From JBGPHT01 sp041484525 (GTDB lineage Bacteria > Acidobacteriota > Terriglobia > Bryobacterales > Bryobacteraceae), in NCBI GenBank assembly GCA_041484525.1, contig JBGPHT010000222.1:1-9948 (forward strand): 9,948 nucleotides of DNA, read 5' to 3'. Positions 1 through 6,578 of this stretch are shown here, piece by piece. The notes beneath the pieces are model-generated. The model ran no database searches. It was given only the letters and a program-made list of their open reading frames with translations, and was not told the origin of the DNA. Position 1 is the first letter of the stretch. Each line of letters starts with the position of its first letter. The translations under genes and the position numbers were made by a program.

Positions 1-1
1 G

Positions 2-121
2 AAAAGCCGTGGCAAGCTCTTCTTCCGGCTGATGCAGCAGGCGGTAAGCACGCCTCCCGCAACCTATGACGCGATGGTCAAACGGCCCAAACCAGCCACA
101 CAACCTGTTGGGGTAAGCTGA
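2..121 (+). mobile_element. C-terminal end of a probable transposase (partial)
   Basis: An open frame enters from the left edge and ends at TGA 119-121, giving 39 residues that start KSRGKLFFRLMQQAV and end PATQPVGVS. The basic, helical K-x-R-G-K-L-F-x-R-L-x-x-Q-A-V stretch recalls C-termini of DDE (IS4-superfamily) transposases, but this is recognition from memory of a short tail and the catalytic part lies outside the window. The position supports it: the frame points into a minus-strand PaiB-like gene whose homology stops just beyond the end of this frame. The element's outer end would then fall between 121 and about 149. No terminal inverted repeat can be verified because the other end is not visible. 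Confidence 0.4.
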
Positions 122-137
122 GTGAAAGGGATACCCA

Positions 138-427
138 CTAGTCGCGATTTGCGGATTCTGGCGCGAGATGTGGCCGTGAATCGTTCCATAGGTGCCTGCG
201 GCCCGGTCGAGCCAAACCGGAATGTGAGTGATACGCAGCGAAGGCGAAACCGTCACCAGATCGACGAACGCGAATTCCTCCATGAAATCGTGGAGGAACC
301 GGCGGTCTTCAATCAGTTGCGGTTTGGGAATGTAAAGCGATTCGGCGGCGGCTCCGGTTGTGCGGGTTTGTGCCCTCGCCTCAACGTTCGCCAAGGCGAG
401 CCCGGCGAGGAGATCGCGGCGCTTCAT
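138..427 (-). pseudogene. PaiB-like FMN-binding regulator, 3' part lost
   Basis: Reading from ATG 425-427 on the minus strand gives MKRRDLLAGLALANVEARAQ, then SLYIPKPQLIEDRRFLHDFM, a segment ending THIPVWLD, and GTYGTIHGHISRQNPQ. This is the characteristic start of PaiB-type FMN-binding split-barrel proteins (family pattern MYIPxxF, then HxPxxLD, then GHxARxNPQ). The start is fixed by AAGGAG at 434-439, seven bases upstream. About 93-97 codons match. The frame then runs on without a stop to position 1, but in unrelated sequence, so the flavin-binding remainder (PaiB proteins are about 200 residues) is missing. The N-terminal extension resembles a worn Tat/Sec signal (RR then a hydrophobic stretch), unusual for PaiB, which is normally cytosolic. 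Most likely the gene was cut by the transposable element on its 3' side. Confidence 0.6.
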
Positions 428-576
428 AGCTGACTCCTTGTGCGGGAACGGGGATCGATCTATTGTCGCTCATGAAACGGTACTTCATGCAGCGGCGACG
501 GAGCGCTCAGTGCCACTGGGCTCTGATAGCTACCGATAACATACACTATCGCGTCTGTTACAGTTGATAGAAACCT

Positions 577-1029
577 ATGCGAACGATTCCGGGCTGGGAC
601 CAATACTACCTGGAGATCTGCAAAGTTGTCGCCGCGCGCAGCAAGGACCCGAATACGCAGATCGGGTGCGTAGTCATCGGGCCCAACCACGAGATTCGCT
701 CCACGGGTTACAATTCGTTTCCGCGCGGCATTCGCGACGACGTTCCCGAGCGGCTGGTGCGTCCCACAAAATACCTGTGGATCGAGCACGCCGAGCGCAA
801 CGCCATCTGCAACGCGGCGCGCGCGGGCACAGCGACCGAGGGGTGCACCATCTACGTCGACATCATGCCGTGCATGGATTGCGCCCGCGCGGTGGTGCAG
901 GCCGGCATCGTGCAGGTGGTCATCTCGGCGGAGCGCATGCAGCAATATTCCAGCGAATATTACAACGAGCATTTCGGGATGGTGGAAGTGCTGTTTAACG
1001 AGGCTGGGGTTCGGATTCGGCGCGTGTAG
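577..1029 (+). CDS. dCMP deaminase family protein (ComEB-like)
   Basis: This 150-residue protein has the zinc-dependent cytidine/deoxycytidylate deaminase signature. HAE at residues 71-73 supplies a zinc ligand and the catalytic glutamate, and PCMDC at 98-102 supplies the two zinc cysteines. The N-terminal SKDPNTQIGCVVI strand and the NSFPRGIRDD loop are typical of the dCMP deaminase branch, which converts dCMP to dUMP for thymidylate synthesis in the cytosol; close relatives also act on other cytosine or guanine substrates. The length fits single-domain members and the gene looks intact. No Shine-Dalgarno sequence precedes ATG 577 (the upstream bases are TTGATAGAAACCT), so translation may be leaderless or weak. 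The 149 bases upstream separate it from the divergent PaiB-like remnant and must hold both promoters; I see no convincing -35/-10 pair there. Confidence 0.88.
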   Translation: MRTIPGWDQYYLEICKVVAARSKDPNTQIGCVVIGPNHEIRSTGYNSFPRGIRDDVPERLVRPTKYLWIEHAERNAICNAARAGTATEGCTIYVDIMPCMDCARAVVQAGIVQVVISAERMQQYSSEYYNEHFGMVEVLFNEAGVRIRRV

Positions 1030-1220
1030 CCGGAATTTCTGTACGATTGGGAACCGGATTCGGGTACGGAACCGTCCTTATACGATAGAATATCTGACTA
1101 GACGTTCGTGTTTTCACAATAGGGCCAGATCTGCGGGGCAGCTTCAGGAACACTCTCCGGTTCACCTCCTCCTGCTGGTAGTTTCGCGGCTTGCGACCGG
1201 CCTGGCGAGTGGGGGGAAGA

Positions 1221-1535
1221 ATGCCGGACAATGATAGCCACTACGGGAAATGGAGCCGGGAAGAGCTGCGCCACGCCGAATCCACGGCCTCCCAGTTCCT
1301 GGAAGAGAACGCCGATCAGATCGCGGAGACTCTGCGATCCAAGGCGAAGTTTCTCGACACCCTGATCCAGCGCATCGCGAAAAAGAAGACAGGCTTCGAC
1401 GATCGCCTCGAGTATTTCGCCCGGATTTCGGAGATCGCACGGCTCATCCAGGACGACGCCGACGGGTTCTTCGAACTGGCGTCGCAGCCGGTGGTGGCGC
1501 GAATCCTCGGGACCGTGCCGCGTCAGCAAGATTAG
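1221..1535 (+). CDS. hypothetical helical protein, 104 aa
   Basis: I do not recognise this protein. The start at ATG 1221 is chosen over the in-frame ATG at 1191 because a purine-rich GGGGGGAAGA run sits directly before it, giving MPDNDSHYGKWSREELRHAE. The product is charged and almost entirely helical by composition, with no membrane segment, signal peptide or cysteine. The middle (ENADQIAETLRSKAKFLDTL, then IQRIAKKK) has heptad-like leucine/isoleucine spacing and could be a short coiled coil. A possible -10 (TAGAAT, 1086-1091) lies in the 190-base gap behind the deaminase gene, without a good -35. That gap also carries GGAACCG twice (1050-1056 and 1068-1074) and a small perfect palindrome ACGGAACCGT (1066-1075). 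The gene's TAG stop interlocks with the fabD stop from the opposite strand. Confidence 0.6.
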   Translation: MPDNDSHYGKWSREELRHAESTASQFLEENADQIAETLRSKAKFLDTLIQRIAKKKTGFDDRLEYFARISEIARLIQDDADGFFELASQPVVARILGTVPRQQD

Positions 1536-2458
1536 AGGACCAGCTTTTCGAGGTCGGCCGGCTCGCCGAATTTGGCGCCGGCAAGCGACGGATCGATGTT
1601 GCGCAAGAGCCCGGTCAGCACGCTGCCTGCCCCCACCTCGATGCACCGCGCAACGCCCTGCCCCGCCAGGTGGCGGATGGTATCCGCCCAGCGCACAGGA
1701 TTGGGCACCTGCTGGTAAAGACCTTCCCGCGCTTCGGCCGCGGTGCGCACCTCCCGCGCCTGCCAGTTATTCACCAGAGGACAGTTCAGGTCACGGAATT
1801 CGGCGGCATCGAGATCGGCGCGCAGGCGCTGCTGCGCGGGCTGCATGAGGGCGCAGTGGAACGGCGCGCTGACCGGAAGCAGCACGGCGCGGCGCGCGCC
1901 CGCGGCCTTCGCCAGCTCGATGGCGCGGTTGACGGCGCCGGCGTGGCCGGCAATTACCACCTGGTCCGGAGAATTGAGATTGGCGGCACTGACCACCTCA
2001 CCCTGCGCGGCCTCGGCGAGGATCGCATCGAGCGCGCCTTCCGGCAGTTTGAGAAGCGCGGCCATCGCCCCGACACCGGGCGCGACCGCTTCCTGCATGT
2101 AGCGGCCGCGATTGCGGACGAGGCGAACCGCATCCCCGAACCGCAGGCTGCCGGCCGAGACCAGTGCCGAGTACTCGCCGAGGCTGTGGCCGGCGACAAA
2201 ATCGGGCACGGCGCCGCGCTCCGTCAAGACCGCCAACGCGGCGATGGAGACGGTGAGCAGCGCGGGCTGCGTATTCGCCGTGAGCTTGAGCTGGTCCTCG
2301 GGTCCTTCGAAGCAGAGGCGCGAAATGGGGAAGCCAAGGGCGTCATCCGCCTCGTCGAAAATGCGGCGCGCAGCCGGGAATGCACTTGCCAGCGCCTTGC
2401 CCATGCCGGCAGCTTGCGAACCCTGGCCAGGAAAGAGAAATGCAGTCTTGGGTGTCAA
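1532..2458 (-). CDS. fabD: Malonyl-CoA:ACP transacylase FabD
   Basis: This 308-residue enzyme transfers malonyl from CoA to acyl carrier protein, supplying the extender unit for fatty acid synthesis in the cytosol. The family landmarks are present: FPGQGSQ at 9-15, NTQPA at 62-66, the nucleophile elbow GHSLGEYSA with Ser92, the malonate-binding Arg117 in NRGRYMQ, the active-site His201 in SAPFHCALM, and the C-terminal EVGAG motif. The length matches stand-alone FabD (about 310). The best start is TTG 2456-2458, which places MTPKTAFLFPGQGSQ exactly where the family begins; no other in-frame start lies closer and no Shine-Dalgarno is visible. It lies 7 bases behind the membrane protein gene, so it may be the last gene of that operon. 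Finding fabD without fabH, fabG or acpP beside it is less common, although they could lie elsewhere in the genome. Confidence 0.96.
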   Translation of the reverse strand: MTPKTAFLFPGQGSQAAGMGKALASAFPAARRIFDEADDALGFPISRLCFEGPEDQLKLTANTQPALLTVSIAALAVLTERGAVPDFVAGHSLGEYSALVSAGSLRFGDAVRLVRNRGRYMQEAVAPGVGAMAALLKLPEGALDAILAEAAQGEVVSAANLNSPDQVVIAGHAGAVNRAIELAKAAGARRAVLLPVSAPFHCALMQPAQQRLRADLDAAEFRDLNCPLVNNWQAREVRTAAEAREGLYQQVPNPVRWADTIRHLAGQGVARCIEVGAGSVLTGLLRNIDPSLAGAKFGEPADLEKLVL

Positions 2459-2464
2459 AACGTG

Positions 2465-2470
2465 ATTATA
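2465..2470 (-). promoter_or_regulatory. Perfect -10 hexamer (TATAAT) just ahead of fabD
   Basis: The minus strand reads GGCTATAATCACGTTTTG, with TATAAT ending six bases before the first base of the fabD TTG start. That spacing would put a transcription start on or next to the start codon, that is, a leaderless fabD mRNA. No TTGACA-like -35 is seen 16-18 bases upstream and there is no extended -10 TG, so this may be a chance match in the last codons of the upstream gene. Confidence 0.35.
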
Positions 2471-2933
2471 GCCAGATACCGCGCTGCCACTGCTCGATTG
2501 AAGGTGGAGCTTCCGGTGAAGGCTTGCACAGTTCAGCCGACTTGCGATCCAGCCATTGACGGACCGGCGGGAACATAGCTACCAGGCTGAAGAGCAGGCC
2601 AAGACCGACATCCGGGAGAAACACGCCGCCGTTCGCTTGCCAAATTGCGGGAATCCAGAAGGCATAGACCAGGACCCACGTCGCAGCGAGCAGGATGAAC
2701 CATCGCGTCCAACTCCGCGGATGCCGGTGCTGGCTGAACACGGCAAAGACGTAGAGTGCCAGCGCCAGCAAATCGCCCGTGAAGACCCACCAGCCCGCCT
2801 GCATATAGTAGTGCATGAGTTCGCGCCCGCCAAGCGCAACCGGGATGGCGAATGCGGGAACCGCCATGCCGATTGCGACCCATAGCAGCACGCGGGATTC
2901 GTTCCACTCTCGCGGTCGATCGGTCGCAGGCAT
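2466..2933 (-). CDS. Small four-helix membrane protein of unknown function
   Basis: This 155-residue protein has four hydrophobic segments at about 15-34, 46-67, 77-97 and 106-123, a short charged N-terminus and a hydrophilic tail from about 126 (ending IEQWQRGIWL). No known motif or cofactor ligand is evident. The membrane core is rich in tryptophan (WWVFTGD, WTRWFILLAATW, FWIPAIW). The start at ATG 2931-2933 is supported by GAGG four bases upstream. That GAGG overlaps the TGA stop of the VWA gene, leaving three bases between the two genes, so translation is probably coupled. The tight linkage behind the ATPase/VWA pair suggests a membrane anchor or target for that pair, but this is inference from position only. 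Confidence 0.7.
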   Translation of the reverse strand: MPATDRPREWNESRVLLWVAIGMAVPAFAIPVALGGRELMHYYMQAGWWVFTGDLLALALYVFAVFSQHRHPRSWTRWFILLAATWVLVYAFWIPAIWQANGGVFLPDVGLGLLFSLVAMFPPVRQWLDRKSAELCKPSPEAPPSIEQWQRGIWL

Positions 2934-2936
2934 ACC

Positions 2937-4175
2937 TCAGTGAATCGTCCGCGTCTTCCGATTCATGTAATCCATCAGCAGGTATTGGCCGAGAGTGTAC
3001 GGTGTCGTGAAGTACGCCTTCCCGCGGCAAATCTCAGTCACCTTCTGGACGAAGTTGACCAATCCGTAATCGCTCGCCAGCATAAACGTGTTGATCAGGA
3101 TCCCTTGCTTCTTGCAGCGGTTCACTTCTTCGAGCGTGCGGCTGATCACCAGCGGGTCGAGCCCAAAGGCGTTCTTGTACATGCGCCCGTCTTCAAGAGT
3201 CAGGCAGCTCGGCTTGCCATCGGTGATCATGATGATCTGCCGCATATCCTTCTTTTCCTGGTTAAGCAGGCGCCGCGCCAGGATCAAACCGTCGCGCGTG
3301 TTCGTGTAGTACGGACCCACCTGCACCCGCGCCAGTTGACTGAGCGCCAGTTCTTCGGCGGTGTCGTGGAACAGCACGCACCGCAGGCTGTCGCCGGGAT
3401 ACTGCGTGCGGATCAGGTGGGCGAGCGCCAGCGCCACTTTCTTCGCGGGCGTGAACCGATCCTCGCCGTAGAGGATCATGCTGTGGCTGCAATCCAGCAT
3501 CAGCACCGTCGCGCAGGAGCTCTGATATTCGCACTGGTGGACGTGGAGGTCACTGTAGTCCATGTCCAGCTGAACCTTGGCGCCCTCGCGGCGGATGGCG
3601 GAGAACAACGTTTCGCTGACATCCAGATTCAGCGTGTCGCCGAATTCGTATTGCCGCGACGAGCCCGACGCTTCGATGCCGGTGGCGAGATCGCGCGTAT
3701 CGTGGCGGCCGAAGCTGGACTTGCCGAGCGAGCCCAGCAGGTCCTTCAGAGTCTTGAAGCCGAGAAAATCGAGCGACTTGTCGGTCACTTCGAACTTGAC
3801 CTTGGAGTCCTTGCCATTGCCCACGCCGGGCGCGGATGCCTGCTGCTGGTTGGGTTCCTCGATCGTGATCTGTCCCTCGTCCACCATCTTCTGGACAAGC
3901 TTCTCGAGGAGCTGGTCCATCTGCTCCGGGCTCATCTTGCCGAGCTGCTCCATCATTTCCTGGAGGCTGGAATCGTCGAACAGCTTGCCCTGCTCGAGTG
4001 CCTGCTGAATGGCCTTCTTGAGGTCTTCGAGCGTGTGCTGGTTCCACTCGCTGAAGGGCATGTACTGGCTGTTGAAACCGCTCTCGAGCAGGAAATCCGA
4101 GAGCGCCTGCAGCAGCTCTTCGGCGCCGATCCCCATATCTTCGCCGGAGTATTTGGAATATCGGACGTATTTCAT
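2937..4175 (-). CDS. VWA-domain protein, partner of the AAA+ ATPase
   Basis: This is a 412-residue soluble protein. Residues 1-115 are helical and rich in E, Q, K and L (for example LEDLKKAIQQALEQGKLF and MSPEQMDQLLEKLVQKM), a likely coiled-coil or interaction region. A short linker with G, S and N follows at about 112-125. The C-terminal half, from about residue 222, is a von Willebrand A domain: MIDAS residues D228-C-S230-H-S232, a threonine of TNTRDG near 291-293, and D319-G320 in IIMITDG. The metal site therefore looks intact. Such proteins work beside MoxR or magnesium/cobalt-chelatase-type ATPases, in protein-complex remodelling or metal insertion. Here the ATPase gene ends 42 bases upstream. 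GGAAGG about six bases before ATG 4175 supports the start. No signal peptide or membrane helix is seen, so the cytosol is the likely site. The exact substrate is unknown. Confidence 0.85.
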   Translation of the reverse strand: MKYVRYSKYSGEDMGIGAEELLQALSDFLLESGFNSQYMPFSEWNQHTLEDLKKAIQQALEQGKLFDDSSLQEMMEQLGKMSPEQMDQLLEKLVQKMVDEGQITIEEPNQQQASAPGVGNGKDSKVKFEVTDKSLDFLGFKTLKDLLGSLGKSSFGRHDTRDLATGIEASGSSRQYEFGDTLNLDVSETLFSAIRREGAKVQLDMDYSDLHVHQCEYQSSCATVLMLDCSHSMILYGEDRFTPAKKVALALAHLIRTQYPGDSLRCVLFHDTAEELALSQLARVQVGPYYTNTRDGLILARRLLNQEKKDMRQIIMITDGKPSCLTLEDGRMYKNAFGLDPLVISRTLEEVNRCKKQGILINTFMLASDYGLVNFVQKVTEICRGKAYFTTPYTLGQYLLMDYMNRKTRTIH

Positions 4176-4217
4176 CCCAGCCCTTCCTTCAACTTTCCCC
4201 CCGACCCTGGCGCTCAG

Positions 4218-5711
4218 CTAGTTGTACTGCCGCCGGAAATTCGGCCGCTCGCCCTTGTTCCCCTCGACCGGATCGCGGCGTTTCTCTTCGGCCGCGAATC
4301 CCCGCTCTTCATTGCGGCTGATGCGGCGATGCGCGTGCAGCCCTTCGAGCACGAACTCCGCCGCCGAGGCCCGCACCGCATCCGGCTCATTGGCCGAGAG
4401 GCCCAGCGCCTTCAACTTCTCCATCAATCCCTGGATCGTGCTGAGCTGCTTCACCATGGTGGCCGAATCGACGCTCTCATCCAGTTTCAACGAGCCGCCC
4501 AAGTCGAACCACTGCACGATCTGGGCTACGTTGCTGCCTTCGAAATACTGGTCGTACAGCTTGCCGACGGCGATGCGAATCAGTTCCTTCGCCACCGTGT
4601 CGCCGCCCTTGAGCTCGCCCTCGTACTCCAATTCGAGCTTCCCGGTGATGGCCGGCAGCGCCGAGTAGATATCGAGAATCCGCGGCACCGCCACCGATTC
4701 GCGGCAGCGCAGCGCGCGCCGCTCGGCGTTCGAGACCACGTTCTCCAGCACCGAAATCGGCAGCCGCTGCGAGACGCCGGACCGCTTATCGATGCGCTTG
4801 TCTTCGCGCGCCAGAAAGGCGAGCTGTTCCACCACTTCCCGGATGTAATCGGGCACGCGCACCTCGACCGGCGACTCGCGCGCCACCCACGCCTCCTGTC
4901 CGGTGATGGCGATGCCCTGGTCCAGCGTGACCGGATAGTGGGTGCGTATCTCGCTGCCGATGCGGTCCTTGAGCGGCGTGATGATCTTGCCGCGCGCCGT
5001 GTAATCCTCGGGGTTGGCGGTGAAAACCAGCATGAGGTCGAGCGGCAGGCGGACCGGGTAGCCCTTAATCTGCACGTCGCCTTCCTGCATGATGTTGAAC
5101 AGCCCCACCTGAATCTTGCCGGCGAGATCGGGCAGCTCGTTGATCGCGAAGACGCCGCGGTTGGCGCGCGGCAACAGACCGTAGTGGACGGTCAGCTCAT
5201 TCGAGATGTCCTGCCCGCGCCGCGCCGCCTTGATGGGATCGATGTCGCCGATCATGTCGGCAATCGTGACGTCGGGTGTCGCCAGCTTTTCCACGTAGCG
5301 GTGGTCGCGGTCGAGCCAGCCGATGGGCGCGTCCTCCGGGTGTTCGCGGATCAGGTCTTTGCATCGGCGGCAGATGGGCTTGTACGGGTTGTCATGGATT
5401 TCGCAGCCCTCCACGTACGGCGCCACCTCGTCGAGGAGCGCGGTGAGCATGCGGATCAGCCGCGTCTTGGCCTGTCCGCGCAACCCGAGCAGGATGAAGT
5501 TGTGCCGGGAAAGAATGGCGTTGACGATCTGCGGGACGACCGTGTCCTCGAATCCGACGATGCCGGGAAAAAGATTCTCGCCGCGCTGGATCTTGCAGAT
5601 CAGGTTGCTTCGAAGTTCGTCCTTGACGGACCGGTTGGCGAGCCTGGCTTCGGAGAAGGAACTTTGGCGAAGCGCTCCAAGGGTCTGGGGTAATTCCGTG
5701 GATTGATGCAA
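4218..5711 (-). CDS. AAA+ ATPase, MoxR/Mg-chelatase subunit I type
   Basis: This is a protein of about 497 residues. Walker A is GLRGQAKT at 76-83, Walker B-like VFAINELPDL at 188-196 with acidic E192, sensor-1-like TANPED at 231-236, and a possible arginine finger in KDRIGSEI near 250. These place it with MoxR/chelatase-I-like AAA+ proteins, which use ATP to remodel a partner together with a VWA protein. Between Walker A and B a cysteine group (C103, C114, C117; CRRC) looks like a small metal-binding insertion. The C-terminal tail (from about 455) is charged and probably disordered. The start is taken as TTG 5709-5711 because GAGAGGGGG lies six bases upstream and the family-like text (LGALRQSSFSEARLANRSVK) begins shortly after. 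The frame stays open far upstream, but that part is antisense to lepB. It leads the probable operon ATPase-VWA-4TM-fabD. Confidence 0.88.
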   Translation of the reverse strand: MHQSTELPQTLGALRQSSFSEARLANRSVKDELRSNLICKIQRGENLFPGIVGFEDTVVPQIVNAILSRHNFILLGLRGQAKTRLIRMLTALLDEVAPYVEGCEIHDNPYKPICRRCKDLIREHPEDAPIGWLDRDHRYVEKLATPDVTIADMIGDIDPIKAARRGQDISNELTVHYGLLPRANRGVFAINELPDLAGKIQVGLFNIMQEGDVQIKGYPVRLPLDLMLVFTANPEDYTARGKIITPLKDRIGSEIRTHYPVTLDQGIAITGQEAWVARESPVEVRVPDYIREVVEQLAFLAREDKRIDKRSGVSQRLPISVLENVVSNAERRALRCRESVAVPRILDIYSALPAITGKLELEYEGELKGGDTVAKELIRIAVGKLYDQYFEGSNVAQIVQWFDLGGSLKLDESVDSATMVKQLSTIQGLMEKLKALGLSANEPDAVRASAAEFVLEGLHAHRRISRNEERGFAAEEKRRDPVEGNKGERPNFRRQYN

Positions 5712-5733
5712 GCAATCCCCCTCTCTGTTGGCG

Positions 5734-5779
5734 ATTGTAGCAGACCATTCGGTGGAAGACCCGTCATCTCCGATACAAT
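5734..5779. promoter_or_regulatory. Divergent promoter region, ATPase operon / lepB
   Basis: Only 66 bases separate the TTG start of the minus-strand ATPase (5711) from the lepB ATG (5778). Each direction has a TACAAT hexamer. On the minus strand it spans 5739-5734, giving a leader of about 16 bases that includes GAGAGGGGG. On the plus strand it spans 5774-5779, overlapping the lepB ATG. No clear -35 boxes are present. The plus-strand hexamer would place the RNA start at about 5786-5787, on an in-frame GTG. The calls rest on hexamer matches and spacing only. Confidence 0.4.
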
Positions 5780-6578
5780 GGCTGCTGTGGAGACCGAGCA
5801 GACGACCGAAGAGCAGAGCCGGTGGGCCCAGTTCCGCGAGATGACGCGCGACGTGCACCGCGGGTTCGTCGCCGAGTGGACCGTCACCATCATCCTGCTG
5901 TTGTTCGCCACCACCACCCTGGTGCAGGCGTTCGTGATTCCCAGCGCGTCGATGGAAAACACGCTGCTGATCGGCGATCACGTGCTGGTGGACAAGATGG
6001 TGTACGCGCCGCCCGGCGCGGTTTCGAAGTTCGCCCTGCCCTACCGGGACGTGCGCCGCGGCGACATCATCGTGTTCCGCTACCCGATGAATATCAAGGA
6101 TGATTACGTGAAGCGCGCCATCGGTGTACCGGGCGACCGCATCAAGCTGGTGGACAAGCAGGTGTGGCTGAACGGCCATGCCGTGAATGAGCCGTACGCC
6201 GTGCACTCCACCGCCTACCTGAATCCGTACCGCGATAATTTCCCGGCCGTTCCGCCGGAGCCAGGCGTGATGGGGCCTGCCGTCGATATGCTTCGCAACA
6301 ATGTGGAAGACGGCTGGCTGGTGGTGCCGCCCGGCCGCATCTTCGCCATGGGGGACAATCGCGACGATTCGCTCGACAGCCGCTACTGGGGATTCGTGCC
6401 GCGCGAGAATATCGTGGGCACTCCGGTGATCATCTACTGGTCGTTCGAAGCGCCGACGCAGGACCTGACCAATCCGAACATCGGTATCGACCATATCGTC
6501 GACGTGGTGGCGCACTTCTTCACCAAGACGCGCTGGACGCGGACGTTCAAGCTCATTCGCGGGTACCCTCTACAGTGA
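5778..6578 (+). CDS. lepB: Signal peptidase I LepB
   Basis: This membrane-anchored serine protease removes signal peptides from exported proteins at the outer face of the cytoplasmic membrane. With the ATG at 5778 it has 266 residues: a cytosolic N-terminus, one transmembrane helix at about 34-52, then the catalytic domain. Box B is PSASMENTL with nucleophile Ser58, box D is YVKRAIGVPGD with general base Lys112, and box E is GDNRDDSLDSRYWG at 192-205. The catalytic dyad is intact. An insertion of about 35 residues (YLNPYRDNF to NVEDGWLVVP) between boxes D and E is typical of Gram-negative-type enzymes. There is no Shine-Dalgarno before ATG 5778. GTG 5787, three codons later, is an alternative start that would fit a leaderless transcript. 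The downstream RraA-like gene overlaps by four bases. Confidence 0.95.
   Translation: MAAVETEQTTEEQSRWAQFREMTRDVHRGFVAEWTVTIILLLFATTTLVQAFVIPSASMENTLLIGDHVLVDKMVYAPPGAVSKFALPYRDVRRGDIIVFRYPMNIKDDYVKRAIGVPGDRIKLVDKQVWLNGHAVNEPYAVHSTAYLNPYRDNFPAVPPEPGVMGPAVDMLRNNVEDGWLVVPPGRIFAMGDNRDDSLDSRYWGFVPRENIVGTPVIIYWSFEAPTQDLTNPNIGIDHIVDVVAHFFTKTRWTRTFKLIRGYPLQ

Noticed and set aside
122..433. Plus-strand 103-codon frame
   Set aside because: It is antisense to the PaiB-like remnant, whose minus-strand frame has a good ribosome binding site and family motifs.
995..1231. Minus-strand frame preceded by a strong AGGAGGAGGTG (1173-1163)
   Set aside because: The only starts near the Shine-Dalgarno-like run overlap it or are badly spaced. 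The 50-60 codon product is basic, unrecognisable, and crosses the upstream region and end of the deaminase gene.
1250..2578. Plus-strand open frame of 442 codons
   Set aside because: Antisense to fabD and overlapping the small 104-residue gene in another frame; low-complexity, arginine/alanine-rich translation.
2940..5693. Plus-strand open frame of 917 codons
   Set aside because: It is wholly antisense to the ATPase and VWA genes, which have clear motifs and ribosome binding sites. The frame is open because of GC-rich codon bias, and its product resembles no family.
5712..6515. N-terminal extension of the ATPase frame across lepB
   Set aside because: The frame is open on the minus strand, but this part is antisense to lepB, which has an intact catalytic dyad. 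The family-like N-terminus begins just after TTG 5711, which has a good ribosome binding site.
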